This document shows positions 17,592 to 27,478 of a stretch of 43,176 nucleotides of DNA, in pieces; within the stretch, counting starts at the first letter, position 1, and every line of letters begins with the position of its first letter. The stretch spans positions 1-43,176 of the forward strand of contig JAFGFM010000091.1 of the NCBI GenBank assembly GCA_016931115.1, in the 5' to 3' direction. The translations under genes were made by a program, and so were the position numbers. The notes beneath the pieces are model-generated. The model had not been told where the DNA came from. It did no database searches and saw only the letters and a list, made by a program, of their open reading frames with translations. This DNA is from Deltaproteobacteria bacterium (lineage in GTDB: Bacteria; Desulfobacterota; DSM-4660; Desulfatiglandales; HGW-15).

Positions 17592-18779
17592 TTAAGACCG
17601 GTAATCCGCGTTTATTGACACATAATCATGGGTCAGGTCGCAGGTGGTTATCCAGTCGGAAAATTCGCCAATATTTAACTCAACAGTAAGGAATATCTCA
17701 GGATTTTTCATTATAGCAGCGGCCTCTTTTTCTCTTTCGACACCCTGGCCAAGCCCGCCTTTTACTATTTTTATATCGTCAATGAGGATATCAACCATGT
17801 TTTCCTTCATCTCTATGCCTGACCTTCCAAGTGCGGCCATGATCCTGCCCCAGTTAGGGTCTTCACCATAAAAGGCGGTCTTCACCAGGCTTGAATTTGC
17901 TATTGTCCTTGCAGCGCTCTTTGCATCGTGAGAAGAGGAAGCCCCTTTAACATTAATATGTATCACCTTGGTGGCCCCCTCGCCGTCTTTCACAATCATC
18001 TTTGCAAGGTCATACATTATGCGGGTCAAGCCCTTTTTAAACTCGTTAAAGGATGCCTCATCAGGCTCATCGTTGCGAGCCTTCCCGTTTGCCATGACAA
18101 AGACAGTATCGTTTGTGCTGGTATCACCATCAACGGTTATTTTGTTAAAGGAATCATTTACCCCCTCTGCAAGCGCCTTTTTTAAAAGCGGCCTGCTGAT
18201 ATTTATATCAGTAATGATAAAACAGAGCATGGTTGCCATGTTGGGCATTATCATGCCTGCCCCCTTGGCTATCCCCATAATGTGGTATTCCACACCCTTT
18301 ACACTGCCGCTGAAGGTGCTGACCTTTGGGAATGAATCAGTGGTCATAATGGCCTTTACCACGCCATTTATCCCTGACGGGTCAAGGTTTTTTACAAGTT
18401 CTGGTATGGCCTTTTCTATCTTTTTCATATCCAGCTGGGCACCTATCACCCCGGTTGAGGCAATGAGCACCTCCGCCGGCAAAATATTTAGCCCCTCTGC
18501 TACCATACGAATGGTCTCTCTTGCGTTCCTTAATCCCTCCTCTCCTGTGCAGGCATTTGCATTACCCGCGTTTACTATAATCGCCCGGGCACTGCCGTTT
18601 ACTATATTCTCCATGCTCAGGATAACAGGCGCGGCCTTGACCCTGTTTGTTGTAAAGAGAGCGGCTGAGACCGCTGGTGTTTCTGAGTATATCAGCGCAA
18701 TATCATATGCGTTGTTCTTTTTCAGGCCGCATGCAGTATATGCAGCCTTAAACCCTTTGATTGTGGTATTGGTTTCCAT
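17592..18779 (-). CDS. argJ: Bifunctional ornithine acetyltransferase / N-acetylglutamate synthase
   Basis: A 395-aa ArgJ with the self-cleavage site in KGAGMIMPNMATML (cut between Ala and Thr, giving alpha and beta chains). Substrate-binding segments such as VDGDTSTNDTV and the conserved ending TTCDLTHDYVSINADYRS are present. It recycles the acetyl group in arginine synthesis; whether it also makes N-acetylglutamate from acetyl-CoA cannot be decided here. It lies between secA and the ECF sigma gene, all on the minus strand. Confidence 0.96.
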   Translation of the reverse strand: METNTTIKGFKAAYTACGLKKNNAYDIALIYSETPAVSAALFTTNRVKAAPVILSMENIVNGSARAIIVNAGNANACTGEEGLRNARETIRMVAEGLNILPAEVLIASTGVIGAQLDMKKIEKAIPELVKNLDPSGINGVVKAIMTTDSFPKVSTFSGSVKGVEYHIMGIAKGAGMIMPNMATMLCFIITDINISRPLLKKALAEGVNDSFNKITVDGDTSTNDTVFVMANGKARNDEPDEASFNEFKKGLTRIMYDLAKMIVKDGEGATKVIHINVKGASSSHDAKSAARTIANSSLVKTAFYGEDPNWGRIMAALGRSGIEMKENMVDILIDDIKIVKGGLGQGVEREKEAAAIMKNPEIFLTVELNIGEFSDWITTCDLTHDYVSINADYRS

Positions 18780-18839
18780 CTCTAAATAACCCCGGATAAT
18801 TTGTTAATCCTGCATCTATTGCAATAACTGTTTCTACAG

Positions 18840-21701
18840 TTACTCATTAATCCCGCAGCATTTTTTATACTTTTTCCCGCTGCCGCATGGGCATGGATCA
18901 TTTCTCCCGATCTTTTGAGCCACTCTTTTAATAGGTTCGGTCCTGACAGCTGAATCACCGTGACTCATCTGCATCTGTCTTCTATTATGACGCGGAATCT
19001 CTTCAGGCCTTTCCTTAATAAGCTGTATCCTTGAAAAGGTCATAAGCGCCTCTTCGCTTATCCTGGTATCAAGCCCCTGGAACAGCTCAAAGGCATCCTT
19101 TTTGTACTCCTTTAAAGGATCCTGCTGTGCATATCCCCTTAAGCCGATCCCCTCTTTAAGGTGGTCCATGTCCTGAAGGTGCCTGAGCCACTCCTTGTCC
19201 AGTATCTGGAGCATTATAATCCTCTGGACTGATTTGAGCTGGTCTATTTTAATCCCGGCCATCCTTGCCTCATGGGCCTCCTTTACCTGCTTCATAATCA
19301 GCTCTGTAAGCGACTGCGGGGTAAGGGCATCAAATTTTTCCTTTCCAATATCATCAGCGCTGATCCTTGGACGCACACCGAGGAACCTTATCACGCCCTC
19401 TATAAGACCCTGGATACCCCAGTCTTCAGGATAGGCTTTTGGATCGGTATGTTCAGCTACCAGGGCTTCTATCTTACCTTCCATCATATCATTTATAAGT
19501 TCATTAATGCCCTCTCCTTTTAGTACGTTGCGTCTCTGGGAGTAGATTATCTCCCTGTGTTTATTCATCACATCGTCATATTCAAGGAGATGCTTTCTCA
19601 TATCAAAATTATGGGACTCGACCTTTTTCTGAGCATTCTCTATGGCCCTTGATATCAGATTTGCTTCTATTGGCTCTCCCTCTTCCATGCCCAGCCGCTC
19701 CATGATGGAAGAGATCCTTTCTGACCCGAATATTCTTAAGAGATCATCCTCAAGTGAGAGATAGAATCTTGAAGAGCCCGGGTCTCCCTGGCGGCCTGCG
19801 CGGCCTCTCAACTGGTTATCAATACGCCTGCTCTCGTGTCTTTCAGTTCCAAGGATATGAAGCCCACCAAGCTCTTTTACCCCTTCTCCAAGCACTATGT
19901 CTGTTCCACGTCCGGCCATGTTAGTCGATATGGTAACGGTTTTATACTGTCCGGCCTTGGCTATAATCTCCGCCTCTTTCTGGTGATGCTTGGCATTCAG
20001 GACCTCATGGGGTACGCCCGCCCTTTTGAGCATCTTTGAAAGGACCTCGGATTTCTCTATGGATATCGTACCCACCAGCACAGGCTGGCCCTTTTCGTAT
20101 AGCTCTTTGATTTCCTCGACAACCGCATTATATTTCTCACGTTCGGTCTTGTATATGACATCAGGAAAATCCTTTCGGATCATGTTCTTGTTGGTCGGGA
20201 TAACCATAACATTAAGTTTATATATATTATGGAATTCACCGGCCTCGGTGTCTGCAGTGCCTGTCATACCTGCCAGCTTTTCATACATCCTGAAAAAATT
20301 CTGAAAGGTAATCGTGGCAAGGGTCTGATTCTCTTCTGCGACCTTTACACCCTCTTTTGCCTCAACCGCCTGGTGCAGACCATCACTCCACCTCCTGCCC
20401 GGCATCATACGACCTGTAAACTCATCAACGATAAGAACCTCATCATCCTTTATTACATACTGGACATCCTTTTCAAAAAGCCAGTATGCCTTGATAAGCT
20501 GCTGGGTGGCGTGAAGAAGCTCTGATGTACGCATAAAATTAGCTTCAAGCTCAGTGAGCCTTTCTGCCTTTTCAATATCGTTTAACTCTTTATTCTCTCG
20601 GACATTGTAACTTTCTTCCTCTATATCAGGGAGAGAAAAATCCCCTGCCCCGCTTTCAGAAAGATACTTGATACCCTTTTCAGTTAATTCCACCGAATTA
20701 CCGCGTTCATCTATAATACAGTATAGATCCTTATCCAGTTCAGGGAGCAGCTTCTGACTCCTCATGGCGCTCTCTTCATTGTCAATGCGTTTTCCAAGGG
20801 AGTGGTTCTTTGCCAGAAGGTCCAGATACCCTGGATTTTTTGGGTCACCCCTCTTTACCCTCAGGAGGATCTGGATGGTATCCTCATCCGCATCACCCTT
20901 ATTCAGCCTCTCCTTTGCATCATTCAGCATTGTCCTGATCACAGCGCTCTGTTTTCTTTTAAGATTGATAACAAAGGGCTTGGCCTCCATGTATATCTTG
21001 TTTTCGCTGTGTTCCACAGGGCCGCTGATGATAAGGGGTGTACGCGCCTCGTCAATAAGGATACTGTCAACCTCATCCACAATTGCATAATAATAATCAC
21101 GCTGGACAAGGTCATCCATGTCAAATTTCATGTTATCACGTAGGTAATCAAACCCGAATTCATTGTTCGTCCCGTATGTGATGTCACATGCGTAGGCATC
21201 TTTTCTCTCTTTATCTGTCATACCGTGAACAATTACGCCAACAGACATGCCCAGCATCCTGTATATACCGCCCATCCATTCGGCATCACGCCTTGCAAGG
21301 TAGTCATTCACTGTTATCAGGTGCACACCCCTCCCGGTAAGGGCATTTAGATAGAGCGGCAGGGTTGCCGCAAGGGTTTTCCCTTCACCTGTCTTCATCT
21401 CGGATATGCACCCCTCATGCAGAACAATACCGCCTATAAGCTGCACATCATAATGACGCATGTGCAGCACCCTCATGGAGGCCTCCCTTACCGCGGCAAA
21501 TGCCTCAGGCAATATCTCTTCAAGGGTTGCCCCGTTTTTAAGCCTCTCTTTAAATTCGTTGGTCTTCTCTTTAAGTTGATCGTCTGTAAGGGATTTAAAA
21601 AAAGATTCATGAGAATTTATGCTCTCCACGATCGGCTGTATTCTTTTAAGTTCCCGATCATTTTTACTGCCAAATATCTTCTTTATTAGGTTACCAATCA
21701 T
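18840..21701 (-). CDS. secA: Preprotein translocase ATPase SecA
   Basis: A 953-aa SecA with Walker [15 protein letters not shown], Walker [18 protein letters not shown], motor domain 2 ([35 protein letters not shown]) and a C-terminal zinc SEC-C motif ([13 protein letters not shown]). It drives export through SecYEG. It is about 50 residues longer than the E. coli protein because of an insertion within roughly 230-340 (charged [23 protein letters not shown]), which I regard as normal for this lineage. An M23 peptidase gene lies upstream in the same direction. Confidence 0.97.
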   Translation of the reverse strand: MIGNLIKKIFGSKNDRELKRIQPIVESINSHESFFKSLTDDQLKEKTNEFKERLKNGATLEEILPEAFAAVREASMRVLHMRHYDVQLIGGIVLHEGCISEMKTGEGKTLAATLPLYLNALTGRGVHLITVNDYLARRDAEWMGGIYRMLGMSVGVIVHGMTDKERKDAYACDITYGTNNEFGFDYLRDNMKFDMDDLVQRDYYYAIVDEVDSILIDEARTPLIISGPVEHSENKIYMEAKPFVINLKRKQSAVIRTMLNDAKERLNKGDADEDTIQILLRVKRGDPKNPGYLDLLAKNHSLGKRIDNEESAMRSQKLLPELDKDLYCIIDERGNSVELTEKGIKYLSESGAGDFSLPDIEEESYNVRENKELNDIEKAERLTELEANFMRTSELLHATQQLIKAYWLFEKDVQYVIKDDEVLIVDEFTGRMMPGRRWSDGLHQAVEAKEGVKVAEENQTLATITFQNFFRMYEKLAGMTGTADTEAGEFHNIYKLNVMVIPTNKNMIRKDFPDVIYKTEREKYNAVVEEIKELYEKGQPVLVGTISIEKSEVLSKMLKRAGVPHEVLNAKHHQKEAEIIAKAGQYKTVTISTNMAGRGTDIVLGEGVKELGGLHILGTERHESRRIDNQLRGRAGRQGDPGSSRFYLSLEDDLLRIFGSERISSIMERLGMEEGEPIEANLISRAIENAQKKVESHNFDMRKHLLEYDDVMNKHREIIYSQRRNVLKGEGINELINDMMEGKIEALVAEHTDPKAYPEDWGIQGLIEGVIRFLGVRPRISADDIGKEKFDALTPQSLTELIMKQVKEAHEARMAGIKIDQLKSVQRIIMLQILDKEWLRHLQDMDHLKEGIGLRGYAQQDPLKEYKKDAFELFQGLDTRISEEALMTFSRIQLIKERPEEIPRHNRRQMQMSHGDSAVRTEPIKRVAQKIGRNDPCPCGSGKKYKKCCGINE

Positions 21702-21964
21702 ATTCTATATACCAGTATTTTTTGAAAAATATCCTTTCCTGTTCGCTGAGGGTACTTTACTACCATAATAAATGAAAACAATAAATCTTAATATTTATTA
21801 ATTTGAATAGTAAGGCGTCTGACGAAAAAATATAAGAACTATAATCACAGATGCAATAAAAACAGAAGGGGAATTTATTGAATTGGCAAATTACAAGATC
21901 ATGTTTTAGAGGTTTCACCGGGGAAAGAATAAAGCAAAGGTTCAGGAAAAATATCTTGCTTAAT
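21702..21964. other. Gap upstream of secA, no gene seen
   Basis: 263 AT-rich bases between secA and the M23 peptidase gene. No convincing frame, hairpin terminator or clear -35/-10 pair was found. A secA promoter is expected here on the minus strand but cannot be assigned. Confidence 0.5.
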
Positions 21965-22873
21965 TCAGTTCAGGATATAGCGGCCCGGGTCTACAGGAAC
22001 ACCCTCAAGGAACACCTCATAATGCAGGTGGGGGCCGGTTGAACGACCAGTATTACCCATGTTTGCTATTATATCACCGCGTTTTACGGCCTGCCCTTTT
22101 TTAACCAGTACCTTTGAGAGGTGGGCATATCTTGTTTTCAGACCATACCCGTGATTTACAGTTAACAGATTCCCGTAACCATAGCTCTTTTCAATACCAG
22201 TCACAATGCCATCAGCAGGGGCAATTATTGGGGAACCGCTTTTTGCGGCGATATCCATGCCGTTATGAAATTCCTTTTCATTTGTAAATGGTGAAACCCG
22301 GTAACCGAACTTTGAACTTACCCATCCCTTTGCAGGCCAGATGGATGGGGTGCAGGCAAACATGGATTTCCGGCTATCAAGAAAACTATAGAGCTCTGTC
22401 TTTTCCTGTGTCTGGACAGCAATTTCAGTATCCAGATTATCAAGTGACTGGTGCATCAGCCTTACAAGTTTCTGATGTGCCTTTTCAATGGAGTATTCAG
22501 CATTCATCAGGCTCGGGTCAGAACCGCCTATGCCCAGGAATGGGGTGCTGTCATCACCTGGTTCAAGGTTAACCATTATCTTGAGCTTGTTATCAAAATT
22601 TTTAAGCTCAACCATCTTGGTATTGATCTTGTCTATTTTATTTGCGAGAGAGGCAAGCTGGGCCTTCTGTTGTTGGTTTTCTTCAAGGAGCTGTGCATTG
22701 AGGGGTATCTGTGACTTTATTCTGCAGTAATCATTGCAGGCCCACCCTATAAATGAGAGCGCAGAAAGGATAAAGACAAAAGCTAATCCAAAAAATATCT
22801 TCGGAATCTTTAACTGTTTGACGGAATTAACACCGTCCGGAAGAATTACGATTGTTACCTTTTTGAAAGCCAC
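21965..22873 (-). CDS. M23 family metallopeptidase (murein hydrolase)
   Basis: A 302-aa envelope protein: an N-terminal membrane anchor (about 24-45), a coiled coil (about 57-100), then an M23/LytM domain with zinc ligands His-x3-Asp (HNGMD) and HLHYE near the C-terminus. All catalytic residues are present (HNGMD, YAHLS, GPHLHYE), so it should be an active peptidoglycan endopeptidase, unlike degenerate EnvC-type activators. The start is GTG 22873 with AAAAGG upstream. It neighbours secA in the same direction. Confidence 0.92.
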   Translation of the reverse strand: MAFKKVTIVILPDGVNSVKQLKIPKIFFGLAFVFILSALSFIGWACNDYCRIKSQIPLNAQLLEENQQQKAQLASLANKIDKINTKMVELKNFDNKLKIMVNLEPGDDSTPFLGIGGSDPSLMNAEYSIEKAHQKLVRLMHQSLDNLDTEIAVQTQEKTELYSFLDSRKSMFACTPSIWPAKGWVSSKFGYRVSPFTNEKEFHNGMDIAAKSGSPIIAPADGIVTGIEKSYGYGNLLTVNHGYGLKTRYAHLSKVLVKKGQAVKRGDIIANMGNTGRSTGPHLHYEVFLEGVPVDPGRYILN

Positions 22874-23006
22874 AATACTTTTCCTTTTTTTATAACTTTA
22901 TTGATTGAGTCAGCGAAGATGCAACTTATGATTAATTATCAACAGAAGTCGGGCTTAGTTAACACAATGCCCGGAAGATTGTCAACCCTAATATTTTTTA
23001 TCAGGT

Positions 23007-24842
23007 TCAACTTTCCTCAGGGGTTAATATCAGCTCTTTAATCCTCACTGCCATTGCCTTTGTTATTCCTCTAACCTTTAAAAGTTCATCTTCGGTTGCC
23101 ACTCTTATTGCCTCAAGACTGCCGAACTCCTGTAAAAGCAGGTTCCTCTTTGAGGGCCCTATACCCGGTATTCTATCAAGGGCGGATTTTACAGTCTCCT
23201 TCTTTCTCAGTTTTCGATGGTATGTTACAGCCCTTCTGTGGACCTCATCCCTTATCCCCATTATCATCAGGAGCACCGGATGATCAGCATTCAGCCTCAG
23301 GGGATTCTTCCTGCCCGGAAGATAGAGCTTGTCACCAGTAACACCCTGCTCCCTCTCCTTTGCAACAGCGACCAGTGCCGGCTGTTCCATCTCTTTCGGC
23401 AGCCCTGCCAGAACATGACTTACTGCCATCAGATGCCCCTTTCCGCCATCAACAACAAAGAGGTCAGGCAGATCTCCGTGTGAAAGGCGCCTTTTAACCA
23501 TCTCTGACATCATTCCATAATCATCTATGCCATTCACATCTCTGATCCTGAAATTCCTGTATCCCTCTCTATGGGGCCTGCCATCTGTGAATGCAACAAT
23601 CGTACCAACTGCCTGGTTGCCCTGCATATTTGATATGTCCATTGCCTCTATTCTGTAAGGCACCTTTTTAAGATTTAAGGCTGTTTTTGCCATCTCAAGG
23701 ATATCAGCCGGGCTCCTGTTTTCCGTTCTATTCAGGATACTTTCGGCATTTTTAACCGCAAGACTGACCATGCCCGCTCTTTTCCCGCGGACAGGGTGAT
23801 GTATGTTTATTTTATTTTTTGCAAGATAGGAAAGCCACCCTGAAATGGATTCAGATTCATCAATCGGATGGGAAATAAGTATATTTTTTGGCACATACCC
23901 GTCTTCAGTATAATACTGTTTCAGGAACACCTCGATCACCCCGGAGGGTGAAACCCCTTTGTTTTCAAACCTGAAATCCCTGTTTCCGGTGATAACCCCT
24001 TTTCTTGAAAAGAAAATTACCACCTGTGACATCCCGTTTTTCTCACTAACCCCTATTATATCCTGGTCTTCACCCCTGGTTGTTGAGACATTCTGGGTCT
24101 CAACGGTCTTAAGAACCGCCTTGATCTGATCCCTTACCCTGGCAGCCTCCTCATATTTTTCTCCTGCTGCATACCTTTTCATATCGGTTTCCAGCTGCTT
24201 AACCAGTTCCCTGCTCCTCCCCTCCAGGAAAAGCCTGACATTTTTCACTATTGCAGCATATTCATCTATTGACACATCGCTGGTACATGGTGCAAGGCAT
24301 CTGCCCAGCTGATAATTGAGGCAGGGTCTTGTCCTTGTAGCCATAAAACTCTTAGAGCATTTTCTGAGCCTGAATATCCTGTTTATTAGCCTTGTGGTAT
24401 CCTTGAGTGCCCCGGATGAAGAGTAGGGGCCAAAATAGACGGCCCCATCGTTTTTGAGCTTTCTTACAAATTCCAGCCGGGGGTAGGGTTCATCTTTGGG
24501 GATCTTCAGGTATGGATACTGTTTGTCATCGCGCAGGACAATATTATACCTTGGGATATGCTTTTTAATCAGGGAGCTCTCAAGTAAAAAGGCCTCGTTT
24601 TCAGAGGAGGTAAGTATGAATTCCAGAAACCTTGCCTTTGATACCATCATGACTGTCTTGGGTGTCATATCGGCAGGGGAGTTAAAATAGGAGGAAACCC
24701 TGTTCTTAATATTTTTTGCCTTGCCCACATATATCACCCTTTCAGCACTGTCCCTGAATATGTAGACACCCGGGTCACTCGGAAATTCCTTTTTGAAATC
24801 TCCTGATTTTATATCAAACCTGTTCTGTTCGAATGGGATCAT
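23007..24842 (-). CDS. uvrC: Excinuclease ABC subunit C
   Basis: A 611-aa UvrC. It has an N-terminal GIY-YIG nuclease (GVYIFRDSAERVIYVGKAKNIKNRV), a Cys motif (CSKSF..RPCLNYQLGRCLAPC), the UVR motif (YEEAARVRDQIKAV, about 213-227), the RNase H-like 5'-incision domain (EAMDISNMQG, VVDGGKGHL) and a helix-hairpin-helix tail (LDRIPGIGPSKR). It makes the dual incisions in nucleotide excision repair. Length is standard. It is divergent from the MBL-fold gene. Confidence 0.97.
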   Translation of the reverse strand: MIPFEQNRFDIKSGDFKKEFPSDPGVYIFRDSAERVIYVGKAKNIKNRVSSYFNSPADMTPKTVMMVSKARFLEFILTSSENEAFLLESSLIKKHIPRYNIVLRDDKQYPYLKIPKDEPYPRLEFVRKLKNDGAVYFGPYSSSGALKDTTRLINRIFRLRKCSKSFMATRTRPCLNYQLGRCLAPCTSDVSIDEYAAIVKNVRLFLEGRSRELVKQLETDMKRYAAGEKYEEAARVRDQIKAVLKTVETQNVSTTRGEDQDIIGVSEKNGMSQVVIFFSRKGVITGNRDFRFENKGVSPSGVIEVFLKQYYTEDGYVPKNILISHPIDESESISGWLSYLAKNKINIHHPVRGKRAGMVSLAVKNAESILNRTENRSPADILEMAKTALNLKKVPYRIEAMDISNMQGNQAVGTIVAFTDGRPHREGYRNFRIRDVNGIDDYGMMSEMVKRRLSHGDLPDLFVVDGGKGHLMAVSHVLAGLPKEMEQPALVAVAKEREQGVTGDKLYLPGRKNPLRLNADHPVLLMIMGIRDEVHRRAVTYHRKLRKKETVKSALDRIPGIGPSKRNLLLQEFGSLEAIRVATEDELLKVRGITKAMAVRIKELILTPEES

Positions 24843-24879
24843 CTATGCACCGGCAATATTTATTATCGATTTCTTGAAC

Positions 24880-24908
24880 AATATAAAGATAGGTGATAGA
24901 TAATACAA
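24880..24908 (-). promoter_or_regulatory. Candidate promoter of uvrC
   Basis: Minus strand TTGTAT (24903-24908), 17 bases, TATATT (24880-24885), about 38 bases upstream of the uvrC ATG. Confidence 0.45.
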
Positions 24909-24952
24909 GAAACTTGTAAGTTGACCAGAAATTATATATTAGCGGCATTTCT

Positions 24953-25963
24953 ATGAAGCCATCCTTTTACCCCAGACTTGTTAATGACCCCTTTTCTGAT
25001 CCGGGGCTATATATCCCTTTTTTATATGAAAAAAGGGCCATCATGTTTGACCTGGGAGAGATTATGCCCCTCACTCCGAGGGATTTACTAAAGATAACCC
25101 ATGTATTTGTCTCCCATACCCATATGGACCATTTCACAGGATTTGACAAGCTCCTGAGGATCTTCCTGGGCAGGGACAGCGCGCTGCACCTTTTCGGGCC
25201 GCCCGGTTTTTTCAGTCATGTGGAGGGAAAACTAAACGGGTATGTATGGAATCTGGTACAGGAATATGAATATAACCTTACTTTAAATGTAACAGAGGTC
25301 CATGAAAACAGGGCAATATCAAAAAGATATTTTTGCCGTGAAGGATTCAGGCCAGGTGAGGTAATAACAGGGGAAATTATTGACGGGATACTGTATAAAA
25401 CAGCAGGTTTCCAGGTGAGGGGGGCATTGCTTGACCACCGGATACCCTGTCTTGGCCTTACGTTAGAAGAAGATTTCCATGTTAATATTAACAGCGAAGG
25501 GCTAAAAAGTCTTGGTCTTGATACAGGCCCCTGGCTTACTGCATTTAAAAAGGAGATATATGCTGGAAGCCCCGGGGATGATGATTTCTTTGTAACAAAA
25601 GAGGAGCATGGAAAGATAGTTGATAAGAAAAAATTTACCCTTGGCAGCCTGGTAGAAAAGATCGCGACAATAACACCGGGCCAGAAGATCACCTATATTA
25701 CCGATGTGATCGGGAGCGATGAAAACATTAAAAAAATAATCGAGCTCGCAAGGGGCGCTGATCAACTGTTCATTGAGGCGGCCTTTCTTGCGCAGGACAG
25801 CTCAATTGCAAAAGAAAAATATCACCTCACAGCAGCAGAGTCAGGCAGGATAGCAAGGGAAGCGGGGGCTAAAAAATTCACCCTGTTCCACTTTTCCCCA
25901 AGATACAGCCACATGGAGAAGGATATCACAAATGAGGCCATGGAGGCCTATAAAGGCAGATAA
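24953..25963 (+). CDS. MBL-fold metallohydrolase, RNase Z-like
   Basis: A 336-aa metallo-beta-lactamase fold protein. The metal motif is HVFVSHTHMDHFTGFD (about 46-61), with further ligands suggested by LDHRIP (about 164), YITDV and a C-terminal FHFSPRYSH. The layout resembles RNase Z/ElaC-type hydrolases, but the tRNase exosite arm is not clear, so I leave it as a general hydrolase. It is monocistronic and divergent from uvrC. No Shine-Dalgarno is visible before ATG 24953, and a TATATT lies 13 bases upstream, so a nearly leaderless transcript is possible. Confidence 0.85.
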   Translation: MKPSFYPRLVNDPFSDPGLYIPFLYEKRAIMFDLGEIMPLTPRDLLKITHVFVSHTHMDHFTGFDKLLRIFLGRDSALHLFGPPGFFSHVEGKLNGYVWNLVQEYEYNLTLNVTEVHENRAISKRYFCREGFRPGEVITGEIIDGILYKTAGFQVRGALLDHRIPCLGLTLEEDFHVNINSEGLKSLGLDTGPWLTAFKKEIYAGSPGDDDFFVTKEEHGKIVDKKKFTLGSLVEKIATITPGQKITYITDVIGSDENIKKIIELARGADQLFIEAAFLAQDSSIAKEKYHLTAAESGRIAREAGAKKFTLFHFSPRYSHMEKDITNEAMEAYKGR

Positions 25964-25975
25964 ACCCCCAACCGG

Positions 25976-26155
25976 TTATTTCTTTTTATATACGTTAAGA
26001 CCGATCTTTACATCTTCTTTGTCAGGGATAGCGATATTACCCTCGGTTGAGGCAATAATAATGGTCTTGCCTGATGAAGAGGGGCCGAATTCCTTTGTAA
26101 TATCCACCTTTATTGTCAGGATATTGCCTTCAAGATTCATCTCTACATTTTTCAT
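25976..26155 (-). CDS. Small conserved-looking protein of unknown function (59 aa)
   Basis: ATG 26155 to TAA 25976 on the minus strand encodes 59 residues. A strong ribosome binding site (GGAGGGA) lies at 26161-26167, five bases from the ATG. The protein has an alternating pattern (EMNLEGNILTIKVDI), then KEFGPSSSGKTIIIAS, TEGNIAIP and a basic end NVYKKK; probably a small beta protein. I recall similar short proteins in other anaerobes but cannot name a family. It has no signal or membrane segment. It lies just after a terminator that ends the cupin gene, and converges on the MBL-fold gene with 12 bases between stops. Confidence 0.8.
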   Translation of the reverse strand: MKNVEMNLEGNILTIKVDITKEFGPSSSGKTIIIASTEGNIAIPDKEDVKIGLNVYKKK

Positions 26156-26192
26156 TTTATTCCCTCCTTGCTGGTAATATTTATTAATAATG

Positions 26193-26223
26193 AAAAAAGG
26201 TTGAGACAGAACTGGCTCAACCT
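26193..26223 (-). terminator. Rho-independent terminator after the first cupin gene
   Basis: Stem AGGTTGAG / CTCAACCT around a 10-base loop, followed on the minus strand by six T. It ends transcription of the cupin gene at 26252. The 59-aa gene begins about 40 bases further on, so that gene needs read-through or its own promoter. Confidence 0.8.
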
Positions 26224-26251
26224 CTCAATATCTACCTGTAATCAGGTTATG

Positions 26252-26698
26252 CTATTTATACCTTCCAGTGGTGCAGGCTATCATATGGGCAATCGGCCTT
26301 GTCACGTTCCTGATTGTTAGAGGGCCATGTTTTACACCCGGCGGTATAAAGGCGGTAAAGCTCTCTTTTATGATATGTGTCTCGCCATCTATTGTGAATT
26401 CTATCTCAGCGCCAAGGTCCATGATGTTTTCATAATTCAAGCCATAAAAGCACATCAGCTCGCCAAAATCATGGGAATGTTCTTCCTTGAAATTAGGGTT
26501 ATCGCCCTTGAAGTTTTTATCAAAACCTGGGAGTATCCACATCATCTCATTGTAAAAGGTTGCGCCCTTGACCGTATCGGCATCCACATGGGTCATCCTC
26601 TTTACATATTTCGGGTCTGTCGGCACCCTGAAGGATGGGAGCTCAAGGTCTTTCTTATCATCAAATATAAAATACTTTTCATATTTTCGTTCTGCCAT
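26252..26698 (-). CDS. Cupin-fold protein, paralog A
   Basis: A 148-aa single-domain protein. Cupin metal ligands are readable: HSHDFGE (His-x-His, then Glu) near residue 79 and VKHGPL near 123, ahead of a hydrophobic strand (PIAHMIAC). The motif pattern and C-terminal DLGAEIEF-IDGE-ESFTAFIPPGVKH are shared with the proteins at 26757 and 37980, so the three are paralogs. Function is not known to me; a metal-dependent small-molecule enzyme or binding protein is likely. Its start codon is ATG 26698. Confidence 0.8.
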   Translation of the reverse strand: MAERKYEKYFIFDDKKDLELPSFRVPTDPKYVKRMTHVDADTVKGATFYNEMMWILPGFDKNFKGDNPNFKEEHSHDFGELMCFYGLNYENIMDLGAEIEFTIDGETHIIKESFTAFIPPGVKHGPLTIRNVTRPIAHMIACTTGRYK

Positions 26699-26756
26699 GT
26701 TTTATCTCACTTTCTATTAACAGGTTATCTGGTCTAAGTTAATGCCTCAGCCTGTA

Positions 26757-27251
26757 TTATAGGTAATTATCGCCCGGCCCCATGGTAAAATGGAAAAGAG
26801 GCTTGGTCATATTGTGCATCTTTATGGGGCAGTGAACTATATTTGCCGGGACATATACAACAAAGGATTTGTCAAAGAGATATTTTTCATCCTCTATCCA
26901 TATCTCCACCTGACAACCGAGGTCTTTAGGGTTATTCATATCGGTCCCGTAATATGAGAGTAGCTCTGGAAAGGTGTGCGCATGTGGTGGAATCCCATGC
27001 TTATCTTCCTCACCCGGCTTTGGCGGGGTTATTACACGGCCTGTCATTGATGGAGGCCAGAACCAGACGGCCTCGGCATAAAAGGCGCCGGGGATAACAT
27101 TTGAGTCCATCCAGACCATATGTTCCATCATACGCCTGAGCCCATCTTCAAGCGGGCCGCGACCCATAATTGCCTTTTCCCAGGCCCTTTCTTCAGGGAG
27201 CTGGAATTTGTCATAAAACTCCGTAACGATATACTTACCGTACTTTCCCAT
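26757..27251 (-). CDS. Cupin-fold protein, paralog B
   Basis: A 164-aa paralog of the neighbouring cupin. The metal motif is HAHTFPE, with a later VHCPI; the closing segment reads TKPLFHF. Compared with paralog A it has a longer middle (FWPPSMTGRVITPPKPGEEDKHGIPP). The frame is open to 27329, but ATG 27251 has AAGGAG nine bases upstream and aligns with paralog C (GKYIVTE versus GKYIITK). It is 58 bases upstream of paralog A in the same direction; probably one transcript. Confidence 0.8.
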   Translation of the reverse strand: MGKYGKYIVTEFYDKFQLPEERAWEKAIMGRGPLEDGLRRMMEHMVWMDSNVIPGAFYAEAVWFWPPSMTGRVITPPKPGEEDKHGIPPHAHTFPELLSYYGTDMNNPKDLGCQVEIWIEDEKYLFDKSFVVYVPANIVHCPIKMHNMTKPLFHFTMGPGDNYL

Positions 27252-27401
27252 TCGATAAATCTCCTTTATTAATAATAACTTATTTTTGTTATGGAGTATA
27301 AGTTGTAAGGGAAAAGGTGTCAAGTTCATTAGCTGTGCCTTATAATTAAGCGCTTGTCTTTTTTACAGGGCAATCGAGTTTATTGCATATACCGCCAACT
27401 T

Positions 27402-27448
27402 AAAAGATGGGCGATGCCCATCGTTATTATATACTGCCCTTCAGGGCA
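27402..27448 (-). terminator. Terminator-like hairpins after the GH3 gene
   Basis: On the minus strand a small hairpin (GCCCTGAAGGGC) is followed by a perfect one (GATGGGC-ATC-GCCCATC, 27406-27422) ending in TTTT. A flanking inverted sequence (ACTTAAA / TTTAAGT) surrounds both, so this could also be a palindromic repeat element. Confidence 0.55.
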
Positions 27449-27478
27449 AAATGTCAGTTTAAGTGGGGAATAGTCATA

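Noticed and set aside
17968-18789. 273-codon plus-strand frame opposite argJ
   Set aside because: It lies entirely opposite the unmistakable argJ coding sequence; its hydrophobic Ser/Phe-rich product is typical of an antisense shadow.
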